A DNA stretch of 64,000 nt from Metaphire vulgaris (GCA_018105865.1 CM030841.1:13481682-13545681), one strand, 5' to 3'; shown: positions 26,501 through 37,000, counted from the stretch's first letter. A program made the numbers and translations. Notes: generated by a model from the sequence alone, not told the origin.

Positions 26501-26738
26501 CCAGAGTAACGCAAAGGACGTGAAGCGCCGCTTCCACCAGCGGTTCCCTCGAATCGGTGAACATCAGGTGGTTGTAAGGCAAGCCGTAGCCTATCGGATC
26601 GTAGGCGCAGACCACGTTCAGCAGGGAGGTGAAGAGCGGAAGAGCGTGGCGGTTCTCAGTCGACGTAAAGAAAGCAATCCATTGGTTTGGCTGCAGATGA
26701 GCATCCGCTGGAAAATTACATGAACATATATAAAAATA

Positions 26739-26772
<34 letters not shown>

Positions 26773-29700
26773 TTCCATTTCAAGCATTGTAAAACGTATC
26801 ACCAATAAAGATGAAAATTAATTTTGGAAATTCATCATTGAGCACCCACGAGTAGCAAAATAGGATTCGCTATATAAGTTGTGTTATTACATTACCGGTG
26901 CATTACATCAATAAATACAAAATATTGCTAATAATAATAATAATAATAACCTGTCTTTATAATCTCATCTTCACTTATCTCGCACAAACACCTATTTGAA
27001 AAGCAGATACAAGTGACTGGCTGACAAAATATTTATCTGGCACAACGTCTGAAGAAAAATGTAACTACATAAACATCAGCGGATGTAACAGTACAAAACT
27101 TAAACCCAAAGACCTTTTGAGTTAGAAATCTGATAACACAAACTGCAAAACCAGATTTAAATAAATCGACAAACCTATTGGAGGCAAATACATTGTCTCA
27201 GAGAAGCAGGTCAGCATTAACTTCAGAATTTCCATTCGATTCTGGTCGTGAGTCACGTTTGACGGAGGGCGGTGAGTGAAACCAACCCCAGCCTCCCATA
27301 TGTACTCACAGCTATCGATTGAAGCAATGTCCTCGGGATTATCCTACAGAAAAAGTCGCACCATCTCAAAAAATGAATAACATTTTATCTTCAACACATA
27401 TATGCCTATAATATAAATGGCTTCTTTTAAATTAAGTATTTGACCTTCTGTTGACATCATGGCTAGTTATAATGGCTCTTCCTAAGTAATTAAAAGCTCG
27501 TAAGATCAAAATTCAATTACCTGCTTTATTGTCTAGCAGCCTTACACTGATATGTAATGCTACTAGCCATGTTTATATTCAAAAAATAAACAATTAAAGC
27601 CTTTAAATTGTCAAAAGGTAATAAGATAGAGCTACAGAATCAAACATCTGGAATAAATTTAATTTGGCTGCAATAAAATCAATTAGAAATTTCCTCAATA
27701 TGATTCAAACATGCATGCAAGTGTTCAATGAAGTCCACACTCTATGCAATGGCATAAACATTTTGCTTTTGAAATTATTTCTGCCCCTTCATAGAAATAG
27801 TACCCCAAAATTTTTCAAAATGCAAACACATCTGATAATTTCTCATCAGCTGCAAAGAGACTGACCTAAACTATTACAATGAAATCCTTTCATGGAAACA
27901 AAACACTCTAGTGGTACATTCTAGATGGAAATACAAGTCCACATCAAAATTTCACAAACAATTTCCAACTTCAGACGCTATGCAATTATTAAGCTAAGCA
28001 AACATCACAGGAGTATATTTAAAAGTTCTTTCATAGAATACAGTAAAACAGCAACTCATGCATGACAAATTACTAAAAATGTATTGTTACTAGCAGAATC
28101 TTTAACATTTTTACTGCCATAATTCCTATTCTTATATAACCAAAACCACAAGTGCATGACTCATGTCAGAACAGCAATGACTATATGATTCAATAATGTA
28201 CTCACAGGGCCAGACTTGCGATTTGGTGCTACTGTAAAATCAGGACAAAAGAGTAAATCCTAAAAATCAATAAAAATCCATCCACTGCTATAATAATCTT
28301 AATCCCTGTTTTTAAAAAGGCCATCATATTACCACAAGAACAACACAATTTTAGGATTTCAGACCTTAATTTTAAAGTAAAATACGATCTGCAAATTGGG
28401 AAATCAAGGTATAGCCTTTAAAAAATTGCTATATGGCTCAATTCTAGTAACTAATGAGCAGCATCAAAGACATATTAAGTAAACATGCAAATTTATTAGA
28501 AAAAGAAAGTGGAATGGCAAAGACACTTTACATGATGTCTTAGAAAAGCAACAGAGATAAAGTTCCTCGTTGGTTACTAGAACTGACTGCTCAGTCAATA
28601 AATATACAGACAGCAGCTGCCTCTATTATCCTCTATTATATGCCTCTATTGTATGAGCTGAAAAATGCAAATAAGGATGCTCAAGCAGCCAAAGCACAGC
28701 CCATATGGGATGGATTTTAAAACAAATTTATATAGAACAGATTTACAACACAGAAATATTTTTTAAAAAGAGCTCACACAAAGTGCAGTAAGTAGACTTT
28801 GTGCTAAAGGAATGCTCTCATTCTGAAATAAAACAAGAAATTCATAACAACTTTAGTACTAAAATCATAAGTAAATGGTTTGCAGTGGCTCCTATAAACA
28901 GCACACACTCATTTAGAACTGCATTTTGTCAGAACAGTGACATTCTCCTTGAATAGCAAGCCAATCCCCCCCTACAATTTCCTGGAACCTTCAGTTAATA
29001 AAATGTCCAGGCATTGCTTGCTGTGCTCACAGTCTTGTATTACTGTACATCAGTGGCACTACATTCTAATAGGTCTCCCATCTAACGTCACTCGGCTTTA
29101 CCACTGGCCAACCCTGTCTGTGCTCCACCTCTCAAGGCCCACTTCATGAGCCAATGTCAGGCACTTCAATATTCCAGCATAACGGTTTTGCATCAGTTGG
29201 TACAATTCTCTGGAATGCACTTGATGCTAGCATATGCATGCATGTAACCAAAACCCAATGACACTCTTTCTGAAGCACCTGAAAATCGACTTATTTTCAT
29301 GACAGAGTAAACACAGTGGGAGCATTTCTGAGTGCTTTTATAGAAAAGGCGCCTTGTTGTATTACATTACATGCCATACCTGCCTTGACACTGACAAATT
29401 CTACATTATGTTTCCGAACCTAGGCAGATGTAAACTAAATTTGTCTAAATTATAAACTTTAGACAAGTTCATTAGACAGTTCTCTTAGCTGGCAGAATAA
29501 CAAAATGAAAAATGCAAAACTCAAAATGAAAATAGCAATACACAATAGTGATTCAGCAATATATCCTATCCATTGCCATCAAAAACGTTGGGTCAAAACA
29601 AACTCACCACAATCATAACATGTATCAGTGACTGTATTCTACAACTGAAAACTAGCAACAGCAGATTTTAAACAGGTTAAGATGCAAAAAAGAATTTAAA

Positions 29701-32372
29701 TAGAGCTTTGAAAAAAATGCAACGGGCATCAGTCGAGGAAAAAATTGCAGGCCAAAAATAATTCACGCTCAGTGCTAGAGGACACATAGTTGTCTGATAT
29801 TACATGCACCCACTGAAAAGGGACCGCTGAATTGGTCAAACTGTGTGATACCAAGTGCAGGCATTAGACATGATGTGCTATAACATACGAGATAAATGAT
29901 GTAAAAGGATGAAGCGCATAGCTCTAAATTAAGTTGTCCCACCTCGGTGGCATCGTCATTTCTCTGTCCAGGCAGTGTGCTCCAAAAGAAACCGCGCCAG
30001 TCGGGATCCTCAAAGATATACGGAAGGACTCTTGTCAAAAGTCGAACGCAATTCAAAACTAAAGAGGAACAAAATGTATTAATATACATTTCAACGATAG
30101 TCCCAAAGCTGATCATTTAAATTGAGAACTGTCAAAATTTAACAAAAAATAACTTTAGGCAAACATGCAAAAATATGTTGGATTTACAATAATTTACAAG
30201 TAAAATAGTGGTAGGATTCTTGCCATGCAATCAGAGAATAAGTTTGAATCTAGCCCCAGTTTAGCATTCTTAACATTCATTTTCACTGAGTGCTGTCACC
30301 CCAACTCTAGCAACAGAATTTAATTCTGTAGTTAACAACTTTCTATTTAATACGGTCAGGTTCCTCCAATTTGAGTGATGGAGTTACATAATGATCTTCA
30401 GTGGATATATCAGCAGCCATTTTGTTTGTAATTTTAATTCCTCTTACTCTGGCACTAAAAGTGTGTGTGGTGGAGTAGTGATAGGCATCCTGCTAAGCAA
30501 TCGAGGATAGCGTGTGTGTGTGTGTGTGTGTGAATCTGACCCTAGCCACTGCATTGTGACTTTAACCAATCCGTTCGTCCAATTTGACTGTGAGGAAAGC
30601 CACAGGAAACCATAATCATCTCATTCCCAGGTGGAAAAACACCAATGGGACTTTCTTTAGGGCAGAGAACTCATCGCCATTGTCATTATTATTATTATCA
30701 TCATCATCATTATCAACGCTCAGGCATTATTTGACAACACGATTCTGTTACAAGAATATTCAAGTAAACAGAACAACAGACCGGTTTGTTCCTCCTTCTG
30801 AGATCGACATCCAGCTTCTGCCACTTGCACGAGCTTTTCAACTGCCTTGTAGCAAAGTGTGGCCAAATTAGACGGCGATTCCTCCCGCAGAGCTCTAATT
30901 TCTGCTGCCGGAATAAGGGTAAAGACATCCTGGATACAAGTGACAGTCTCTGACCAAAACTGACTCCAAAATGCTTCATCTCCCGCTTCAACTGGCTAAC
31001 AACATTACATATAAAACATCAGAGCAGAGTAAGAACTTATAATACAACTGAAACCAAAGAATTGCTAACAAAAAATCATCTATTTTCCCTTATCTAACTT
31101 TTCGGGTACTTCATGAACTGCTTAGGTAAATAGTAATATTCAACTGGAATACAAGAAATTATACATTGCTTTCTTCTGTAACCAAACACTGTATGGTTTC
31201 TGCTTTTCAAAACATTATCTAAAATATAGTTCAAGCTTAGAGAATATGCATTCTACTATTCATTTTGGTCACATCTGTATTTATTCGGTCTCTGATAGAT
31301 TTCTCTGGCACCAATATGATCTCATGCAAATAAATTTCACCTTCATCAACTGACACCTTAGTGTATTAATGTAAAACTCATAACTATACATATATTCATT
31401 AATACTGCCTACTACATAAGGTAAAGCCCTTCAATAAGAATTATTTTTATGAAAAAAACTTGGAAATGAGTCACATATCTGAAGCCACATTAGTTTTGCA
31501 GCTGTTTAATAATTACAGCTCAATGGTTCACTTGGTTAACCACGATAATCTATGGGCCCAGAGTTAATAACTCGTGATCAAAGATTTTATTTCTCTGGTA
31601 GTCAGATGTCTGCTGGAAAAGAGTGGAAGTCAAAATGGCATGTGTAATGCACCAAGTTTTGCAGTGCTTTGATGTATAATTAATCAGTGATAGGCAGTGA
31701 AGCTGATATGTAGCCTACCAAGCAAGGCTGCCAATAACAATACCTAAAAATAATAATGCACTTTTATAACACCTTTTCTAATACTCAGGAGTTATAAATC
31801 GATGGTACTCCAAATCCATGCTGCAAAAGAGATCCAGAGATCTCTCAGAATGCAAAATTATGTTGCAATCGGTCAGTCTGACAATACCTGACAAAGCAGT
31901 TTCGCACAACTATCAGAACACGTACAACCGGTAGGTCAGCGGCACACAGGCCAGGACAGAAGGGGATTTGAGGGAGCGCATTTGGTTCAACAGGCGCTAG
32001 ATAAATAGACAATATATTACACTACATTATTCATCCAGTAATATATCCTCATCCTCATTCAAAACCGGACTGACCATCGACCGATGTCAAGTGCATTATT
32101 AAAATGGCGCTATAGAACGCTACGCTACTAATAATAATCCGGCAGCTTTTAATTTAGGCCGGTGTATTTTAATTTATTCTTCTTCGCCATGACGTCTTTC
32201 TCCTTCGGGAGCAGATCTTACGATGCGAAAAATCGGCCTAGGATTCTCTCGCACGCACAACGCTTCTAGAGCGCCACCGGCGTAGTCAATCACCGCTCTG
32301 TCGTACCTGGGTACGAGTTGTCAGCTGAACGACAGCCTTTCGGAAATTTAATTTCGTGTCCGAGTTCCCCAT
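10902..32372 (-). CDS. HID1: HID1 (DMC1-like) complete gene, 20 constitutive coding exons
   Basis: HID1 is a peripheral, N-myristoylated protein of the medial/trans-Golgi needed for sorting into dense-core vesicles. The sequence starts MGNSDTKLNF, so Gly2 fits the myristoylation signal. The order of conserved blocks matches the family end to end: AFWSQFW, YIFEDPDWRGFFWS, DLLFCPDFTV, TENRHALPLFTSLLN, LSRIHREE, LKSSDVLDILVPILYFLNDA, SGERNFGVRLNKPY, FNNIIQYQFDG, SMEGS, TPEW, LPLQTIMRLLQVLVPQVE, and the C-terminus WYDTDVKLFEIQRV. All 20 exon joins keep phase. The sum is 2571 nt, 856 aa plus stop, against about 788 aa in human; the excess is in the poorly conserved linker (about residues 560-750). 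A further 519-nt exon may be included. The gene spans 21.5 kb; introns carry MITEs and SINE fragments. The first exon lies in CpG-richer DNA, suggesting the promoter just right of 32372. Confidence 0.93.
11598..11775 (-). mobile_element. hAT-type MITE, CAGTGGCGGCTCC family, copy 3
   Basis: Third family member, in the last HID1 intron. It has perfect 8-base target duplications ACACTCAT at 11590-11597 and 11776-11783, so it is probably the youngest of the three. Confidence 0.9.
12041..12199 (-). CDS. HID1: HID1 coding exon 19
   Basis: GLTDESEILKFLQHGTLVGL, LPVPHPILIRKYQANSGTSM, then WFRTYMWGVIYL. Acceptor TTTTCAG, donor TTGAG|GTAATC, phase 2. Confidence 0.95.
12655..12746 (-). CDS. HID1: HID1 coding exon 18
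   Basis: VTSWKQKLPLQTIMRLLQVL, then VPQVEKICID. Acceptor ATTTTAG, donor GACAA|GTATGT, phase 2. Confidence 0.94.
13090..13218 (-). CDS. HID1: HID1 coding exon 17
   Basis: 43 codons, ATSPSSPTDSTHSSF through WVATPEW. Acceptor GCGTGCAG, donor TGG|GTAAGG, phase 0/0. TPEWV is the family anchor. Confidence 0.9.
13710..13984 (-). CDS. HID1: HID1 coding exon 16
   Basis: Starts (G)IEKMTEKAPASS, aligning with GIDKLTEKSQVSE of vertebrate HID1, then a Ser/Pro/Glu-rich linker ending SQKSL. Acceptor TTTGAAG, donor TTG|GTAGGC, phase 0. The open frame upstream of 13984 is intron. Confidence 0.85.
14071..14496. mobile_element. hAT-type MITE with TAGGGCTG ends
   Basis: Ends TAGGGCTGCACC and GGTACAGCCCTA, with a perfect 8-base duplication GTAATAAC at 14063-14070 and 14497-14504. 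The interior repeats GAATACGAATAT-type motifs. It lies in a HID1 intron directly behind exon 16 and has no ORF. Confidence 0.85.
14497..17507 (-). other. HID1 intron, no exon seen
   Basis: AT-rich. Only a SINE-type tail GCGCTATAGAAATG followed by (TAA)n at 16273-16314 stands out; the short open frames show no codon structure. Confidence 0.5.
17508..18026 (-). CDS. HID1: Candidate cassette exon in the HID1 linker (173 codons)
   Basis: An open minus-strand frame of 519 nt (173 codons) lies between the exon ending ATPG and the exon starting G-IEKMTEK, which already join directly in phase 1. With the acceptor CAACATTAG at 18027 and the donor TTAG|GTAAGC at 17508, this exon is phase 1 at both ends and could be skipped or included without a frame change. 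The protein is hydrophilic, with MTAKAKVEERQLNR and SLAQLAAEKGALPEMVVL. I recognise no domain. Its last donor is strong; the acceptor is the only one I found that fits the phase (two closer AGs do not). Composition is markedly more GC-rich than the introns around it. It could be a lineage-specific alternative exon. Confidence 0.55.
18027..19831 (-). other. HID1 intron with a TA tract
   Basis: No exon recognised. Contains a (TA)n tract at 19013-19060 with CATA flanks. Confidence 0.5.
19832..20056 (-). CDS. HID1: HID1 coding exon 15
   Basis: NSSLVYTIIRKRNVFHQLAN, then a basic stretch and GSREEQPSMEGSVPAAEAEP, ending ATP(G). Donor CCTG|GTTGGT, phase 1. Start of the variable linker. Confidence 0.92.
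20161..20239 (+). mobile_element. TTAA-flanked 80-base MITE, copy 1 (piggyBac-like)
   Basis: Left arm CCTTAACTGGG, right arm CCCAGTTAAGGGGTTAA, core ACTCAATGTAAAATGG. The left TTAA/CCC edge is slightly decayed. Subfamily A, with TTACTCGGGGC before the right arm. Confidence 0.75.
20463..20538. repeat. (TA)n microsatellite
   Basis: Uninterrupted TA run in a HID1 intron. Confidence 0.9.
20805..20907 (-). CDS. HID1: HID1 coding exon 14
   Basis: AFSTPWFLYASPTNHHLVFF, then LLEVFNNIIQYQFD. Acceptor GCTTTCAG, donor GATG|GTTTGT, phase 1. Confidence 0.94.
21691..21752 (-). CDS. HID1: HID1 coding exon 13
   Basis: VSPYLKTLSMVASTKLLHLL then E. Acceptor TTTCAG, donor GAG|GTTCCA, phase 0. Confidence 0.92.
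22081..22161 (+). mobile_element. TTAA-flanked 80-base MITE, copy 2
   Basis: Perfect arms TTAACCCCTTAACTGGG and CCCAGTTAAGGGGTTAA around the same core as the copy at 20161. Subfamily A. TTAA at both outer ends is the target duplication typical of piggyBac-group elements. Confidence 0.85.
22310..22388 (-). CDS. HID1: HID1 coding exon 12
   Basis: VFHKIITTGHQRLQPLFDCL then LTIIVN. Acceptor CGATAG, donor AATG|GTAAAG, phase 1. Confidence 0.93.
23151..23302 (-). CDS. HID1: HID1 coding exon 11
   Basis: RVGLMHIGVFILLLLSGERN, then PYTIRVPMDIPVFTGSHADL. Acceptor TTTCAG, donor ATA|GTAAGA, phase 0. Confidence 0.95.
23605..23685 (-). mobile_element. TTAA-flanked 80-base MITE, copy 3
   Basis: Same subfamily A element in the opposite orientation, with intact arms and TTAA edges. 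Confidence 0.85.
23824..23914 (-). CDS. HID1: HID1 coding exon 10
   Basis: KFMFYVLKSSDVLDILVPIL, then YFLNDARSDQ. Acceptor TTTTCAG, donor CAAT|GTAAGT, phase 1. Confidence 0.94.
24223..24363 (-). CDS. HID1: HID1 coding exon 9
   Basis: 47 codons, DFAFILKGLTRLLNNPLLQT, then IQFHQELLVFFWK. Acceptor TTTTAG, donor AAG|GTAAGG, phase 0/0. Confidence 0.94.
24841..24897 (-). CDS. HID1: HID1 coding exon 8 (GC donor)
   Basis: 19 codons, GPDNLFVNYLSRIHREE at the end. The 3' boundary is GAG|GCAAGT, a GC instead of GT donor with otherwise perfect consensus. The next exon resumes at DFAFILKG in phase 0, as the protein family requires. Confidence 0.9.
25244..25314 (+). mobile_element. TTAA-flanked MITE, copy 4 (left arm lost)
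   Basis: Shares CCGTGTATTTAACTGTAACT and the palindromic GGATATATCC with the copy at 45986 (subfamily B). The right arm CCCAGTTAAGGGGTTAA is intact, but the left arm is replaced by a (GAAT)n stretch. Confidence 0.7.
25511..26358. mobile_element. Non-autonomous hAT-like element, 848 bases
   Basis: Begins TAGAGAGTGACA and ends TTGTCTCTCTA, an inverted repeat flanked by CTACAGAG (25503-25510) and CTACGGAG (26359-26366), an 8-base duplication with one change. Inside the left part is a set of short palindromic units containing TTACCGCGGTAA, and inside the right part a G-rich GGGGACGGGGAG-type minisatellite (about 26205-26340). No transposase is visible. It lies in the HID1 intron between exons 7 and 8. 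Confidence 0.7.
26430..26707 (-). CDS. HID1: HID1 coding exon 7
   Basis: 92 codons plus two bases. Contains STENRHALPLFTSLLNVVCA, YDPIGYGLPYNHLMF and REPLVEAALHVL. Acceptor TTCCAG, donor GAT|GTAAGT, phase 0. Confidence 0.94.
26735..26771. repeat. (TA)n-(TG)n microsatellite
   Basis: Short compound dinucleotide run immediately upstream (minus strand) of HID1 exon 7. Confidence 0.85.
27175..27343 (-). CDS. HID1: HID1 coding exon 6
   Basis: Contains DSCEYIWEAGVGF and NRMEILKLMLTCFSETMYLP. Acceptor CTGTAG, donor ATAG|GTTTGT, phase 1. Confidence 0.93.
28206..28259 (-). CDS. HID1: HID1 coding exon 5
   Basis: 18 codons, DLLFCPDFTVAPNRKSGP, acceptor TTTTAG, donor CCT|GTGAGT, phase 0/0. Confidence 0.92.
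28778..28822 (-). CDS. HID1: HID1 coding exon 4 (45-nt microexon)
   Basis: 15 codons, NESIPLAQSLLTALC, between TTATTTCAG and TGT|GTGAGC. It fills the gap corresponding to PLAESLLLAIA in vertebrate HID1 and keeps phase 0 at both ends. Confidence 0.85.
28950..29365 (+). mobile_element. Degenerate LINE 3' end fragment
   Basis: Plus-strand frames contain LSVLHLSRP, LVQFSGMHLM and SEAPENRLIF in succession, the usual order of the last 70 residues of CR1/L2-type reverse transcriptases, but broken by stops and frame changes. Inferred from pattern only. Confidence 0.4.
29943..30058 (-). CDS. HID1: HID1 coding exon 3
   Basis: Encodes VLNCVRLLTRVLPYIFEDP then DWRGFFWSTLPGQ, ending GAG|GTGGGA in phase 0. 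Confidence 0.93.
30450..30720 (+). mobile_element. SINE, family B, copy 1
   Basis: Shares with 60212-60440 the string CTAGC-CACTGCATTG, a TTTGACTGT..GGAAAC block, CATCTCAT-CCCAGGTGG, and a 3' run of ATT/ATC trinucleotides. Interrupted by a (GT)n tract at 30512-30531. The layout looks like a tRNA-headed SINE with a trinucleotide tail. Confidence 0.5.
30782..30995 (-). CDS. HID1: HID1 coding exon 2
   Basis: 71 codons plus one base. Contains DEAFWSQFW, IPAAEIRALREESPSNLA and YKAVEKL. Acceptor GTTAG, donor ACCG|GTCTGT, phase 1. Confidence 0.93.
32307..32372 (-). CDS. HID1: HID1 coding exon 1
   Basis: 22 codons, MGNSDTKLNFRKAVVQLT and on, ending ACCCAG|GTACGA in phase 0. The Met-Gly start supplies the myristoylation glycine; a Ser at position 4 follows. 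Confidence 0.92.
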
Positions 32373-32470
32373 TGCGCCTTCGACAACGACGACGACAACT
32401 ATTCCCCCTCCTCCGTTAATAATGTTATGGTCATCGCCTACGACCGATGGCGGCGACTGCCACGCACGCT
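32373..32470 (-). promoter_or_regulatory. Likely HID1 promoter/5' UTR region
   Basis: The segment just upstream of the HID1 ATG is richer in CpG (CGACGACGACG, GCGGCGAC) than flanking DNA and holds no coding exon. No TATA box seen. Inferred from position only. Confidence 0.35.
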
Positions 32471-32516
32471 TTTACTTTTCACGCAGAAGATACGCTTTAA
32501 CAATATGAGAAATTAC

Positions 32517-32519
<3 letters not shown>

Positions 32520-32612
<93 letters not shown>
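32520..32612. repeat. (AAT)n microsatellite
   Basis: About 30 AAT units with one missing base; immediately upstream of HID1 on the minus strand. Confidence 0.95.
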
Positions 32613-32615
<3 letters not shown>

Positions 32616-32699
32616 TCTTATATTGTGCCTGTTCCTGTTATTTCTAGAGCCAAATCAGTTGGACTTTTTGGTGAAATCCGACAGTCTGTGAAATCTTGC

Positions 32700-32864
32700 C
32701 ATGGGCGTCCGGAGGGGTGCAATTGAACCCCCCCCCTGGAAAACTGTGGACTTATGAAACAAGTAAAAAACCCTCTTTTTGCACCCCTGGAAAATTCTGT
32801 CATTTCTTTCGCCACAAGACCCTGTTTTGCATCACTCCTGGAAAAATTGCTGCGGACGCCCATG
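32700..32864. mobile_element. hAT-type MITE with CATGGGCGTCCG ends
   Basis: Left end CATGGGCGTCCGGAGG, right end CGGACGCCCATG. Flanking 8-base duplications AATCTTGC (32692-32699) and TATCTTGC (32865-32872). The interior repeats CCCTGGAAAA. Confidence 0.75.
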
Positions 32865-33885
32865 TATCTTGCTATCATCTTTTTCGCGCAATAATAATAA
32901 TAATAATGCACTCTTATATAGCATTTTATTTTGTTCACTTTTATTTTAGTTTGGTTTTGTGTTTGTTGGCTGCAGTTAATGCGAAATAAATAAATAAATC
33001 GTCATGATTACTACTTAATGGTATCCATCGATCACCGATGGTACCCGGTCATCCCAGAGATCAGTCAGTGTGAAACAGTAACAGAGCTATGGAGGCAACG
33101 CTAATTTGAAGAGATGTTTGAACCTTTAAGCCTATATTCCAAAACACTGCAAATTGATAGGGGTTTTCACACAGGGAGACCCTACTGCACCGTTCTAAAC
33201 CTTGTTATTATACATATTGTTAGTATTATTATTATAAGTATGAAGACATTGAGAAGTCAGCTAAGTTCTTTACAATTTTCAAATTCAGCAGAGTTTAAAG
33301 CTGGTAATAGAAACATCTTGTATAATTCCTTGAGGATAGATTGTCTGCAGCCATCCAGAGATTATAAGTATAGCATCCATCTTAAAACAAAATTAAATGC
33401 ATCAAATTCTGATCAACACCAAACATTTCCTAGACTGCTGATTAATGGCAAATATAGCAGGGTAGTGTTTCATGTCAAAATGTAAAAGCAGTACTTTTTA
33501 AAGATGGATTATATGCACATGCATTTTGTATTATTATTGTGTCAAAGCAACTATTAATCTCAGCTATTACAGCTCAGCAATGTATTACTAAAAGTTTATA
33601 AGTAAAACTCAAAGAAATTGACTTTGCTTTAATGATGAAAGCACCACACACTTAAAGAATGCCAACATGGAAATGTCCTTAAAGTAGACAATCTCTAAAT
33701 AAACAACCAAATTAAGAGAAATTTGTGCAATATGGATACTATCAAACATAACTTCCAAAACAAGGGCAACTTAATTCATTCCACAAAGCTTACACAGCTA
33801 ATATTTTGCAAGAAAAATTTTGTAAACAGAATCATTTCTTTCAATCCAGTAGCCAGTTTACTCTGCTTGCTCAACTCCCGAATCG

Positions 33886-33891
33886 TTTATT
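33886..33891 (-). terminator. Candidate polyadenylation signal of the unknown gene
   Basis: AATAAA on the minus strand, about 25 bases after the stop codon. Very close, so the true site may lie further left. Confidence 0.3.
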
Positions 33892-33916
33892 AGCACTTGA
33901 AATGCTCAAGAGCATC

Positions 33917-34033
33917 TCAGCACCCGCTCATCTTTTTCCATTTGTTAGTCTTTTTCTTGTCTTTCAAACTTGGATGACCCTCGCGCTTCTGCTTACGTCG
34001 GCATACCTTCATACAAAAAGGCACCTTGTATGA
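33917..34033 (-). CDS. Unknown gene, last coding exon
   Basis: SYKVPFCMKVCRRKQKREGH, then a Lys-rich end and TGA at 33917-33919. An acceptor nine bases further in (ACAAG at 34025) would also keep phase. A minus-strand AATAAA (33886-33891) follows the stop closely. Confidence 0.6.
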   Translation of the reverse strand, partial: SYKVPFCMKVCRRKQKREGHPSLKDKKKTNKWKKMSGC

Positions 34034-37000
34034 CTTTCAAATAAAATAACAATGAACTCCAAATATTACAGTGTAGATTCATATCCAGGGCCACAGCTAA
34101 CCAGGGCCAGCTCCCCTGCAGAATGAATATTCAGGCCTCCAAAGATGGAGGAAGTGGGGAATGTAGCAGCAAATTAAGAAAAATTATCCATTGGATAAGC
34201 CCCTAAGACCACCACTCACTGTCCATTTGCAGACTTTGCAAGTGCCTGACACCGGCCCTGCATCTACCTCCCATGAAATTGCTCAATATGCTCTATCCAA
34301 GGCTTCACTGGGGAGGCTTACAATACTGTATTCCCCAAAACCACCCAGATGGACAGGGTGGAACTAGTCAGTATAAGTAGTTGTCCCACACTCTGAAACC
34401 ACTATGAAACCACTACCATATAAACTATGCCACTCATATTTTCAAAACCAAGACAGAAAATAATCCATCCAAAGGCATCTCTGGTTAATTGGATTATATC
34501 ATAGGCCTGATTGCATTCAAAGCCACTTATCCTGAACCAGTAAGTTTTGGTTACTTAAACCAAACTGTGTTTTATAAAGCAAAAAATCATGTGCACCTGT
34601 ATTTCAAATTACAGAAGCTCATTCAGTGTGATGCATGCCAGCATACCTACCTGCTGCCAGCTGTCTTTATCTGAAGCCGCTTCTGCCATTTCTGAGTTGC
34701 TCTCTTTCCTTCCTAAAGTGATTTGAGCGTCCTTTGATGAATCGTCAAGAGTTATCAAGGACAGTTCTGACACTTTCTCTTCTAAAATAAAACCTTGGCG
34801 CTACTTTGCACAATTAGAAGTAAGCAATATCCTGCACTGAAAACTGCTCCATTTATATAGGTATATATATGAATACATTCAGTGTCGTATACATCTGTAT
34901 TCATTAGACACAAATATAAGTAAAGCAGATAATAAAGAAAATGCAAATATCATCAGCAAACTATATGAACTGGCATAAAATGAAAAGTCAAAGTCCCTTC
35001 CGAGCCTCATGGGCTCATTAGGGCGGCGCTGGTCTCCATTGCTATAGCCATCAGCCAGGCATGCAATACCATGGATACGGGGCCAGTGTACTGTGTGGCC
35101 TACCTATGTCACTTATCGCAACATTTTTACCACTGCTCATCATTTTACCACCGCCCTCTAGCAAGTCAGGCCAAGTCAACTTACGTTAGGGCTCCTGCAG
35201 GTCTCGAACCCACGACCTCCTGCTCTATCGTATTTAACATCCCGTTTGTGTGTGAAATGTAAAGCGCTCTCAACTTTAGCTTTTCGCTTTAATTATTGCG
35301 CTGTATAAATTGTCTGAATAACTAACTAACGTTGCTGCCACTATGCCAACTTCCCACCCCCTTCATGCAAATAAAATTCCAAAAATGAACTATTTATATC
35401 ATCATCCCCTTGAAGCCAAAGGTGGGGAAGCATATATCATATGAAAGGCTATTTATACAGCCTTTGATATTTATAATACACTAGACATCAGCCCCAAGCC
35501 ATATGCAGGCCAAGTTAATGTCCACTCTATGTCTCTGGGCAACCGAGTGCCTGAGCCATTATTGAAACCAGAACCTCAGCCCATCTGAACCCTAAGTTCT
35601 TGTGAGACACCCAAGTACGGGTGACAATTGTAAGAAAAAGCTAGCCTGCATAATGCATATTAACATACTTACTCAAATCATAAAAAAGAAATTAATTCAG
35701 ATGAATAGATAACATTAATTTTCATTTAATTCAAAATTATATTAGGAAAAGAAATCTCAGATTGTTTCAAATACTGCACAGAAACCAACCTTTTATATGC
35801 CATGCTTTGATATCACCTACCAAATAAGAGCTATACGCTACTGCAATCATTTAATTACTCAGTAGATACAAGCACTCACAAAATATTAGCTTACCAAGAA
35901 TATATCTGCCTGGTCTTCCATCTTCATATTGAGGCTTATCATCCCAATCGTCCAATTCAACATGGTTTTCTTCCAATGACAACTGACGTGTCTTGCTACT
36001 GTTCATCTTCTTCCATCTCTGCCAGCCACCTGACTTAACGGAAATCCAACTGTCACGCTGCAGCGATCGACACTCTATTAAGTCGAATTCATTATCCGAC
36101 TGTTTTGGCTGCTTTCTTTGCTACTCTCACCCCAAGCTGAATGTGTCTGTCCATCAGTCAAATTATCATTGACCAAGATACAAGACTGTAGCTTCTGTAC
36201 CTGGTCATCTTGCTGCAACTCTTGCTGAGAGTTCTTTATATGCGACTCATTTTCATCAGACCGATTAAGAGCAAGCGAACGGAAACAGTGTTCCTGTTTC
36301 AAAGCAGGGACACTTTCTGGTTGTCTTTGAGCCGGCGACAACGGAACATTGCAAAATTTGAAATAGTCGTTCAATTCACGAGCGACCGGTGAACTAATAT
36401 TTTCCTGCGCGTTTTGCCCTCTTTCAGCCAGCCTCTCTTGCTCAAATTTCGCCCTTCTGCGCTCTTCAAGGAGTTTCATTTCTGTCTGGTATCTCTTTAC
36501 GAGCAGCAGCTCCTTAAATGCTGCCTGCTGATGGGCCACTGGGTTAAGAGCAAACAGCGGGTTCACCTTCAACAGCATTGACAAAATCTGGTTAGTTAAC
36601 GAGGAATTTTCTGACAACACGCTGCTGACAAATGACGCATCGGCAAGGCATTCGGGAAAACGTACGTGATAAGGTTGACCGTGAGCCGAAGATGACAAGC
36701 AAGACAGATCAGGCATAGACAGATTTGCATGTGATGACACAGGGCAGTTAGAACTGGAAAAAGGCGGAGGTGGAAAATCATTCCTTCGCAACGGCAATTC
36801 CCACGACGGACAGGAGGAGCTCACTGGCAAATAGCTAGCTTCCGAAGAAACAGAGAGCTTATTTGAAGGTTCAGATTTCACTCTTCCAGGAAGAACAGAT
36901 GACAAGCCAGCTTTGTCTGAATGCCTTGAAACTTGCACCAGAGTATGAGCCGGATCGGAAATTGTAGCAGGTACATTTTCTTCGTCCGATAAGGAAAGGC

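Noticed and set aside
26520..26723. 67-codon plus-strand frame
   Set aside because: Antisense shadow of HID1 exon 7.
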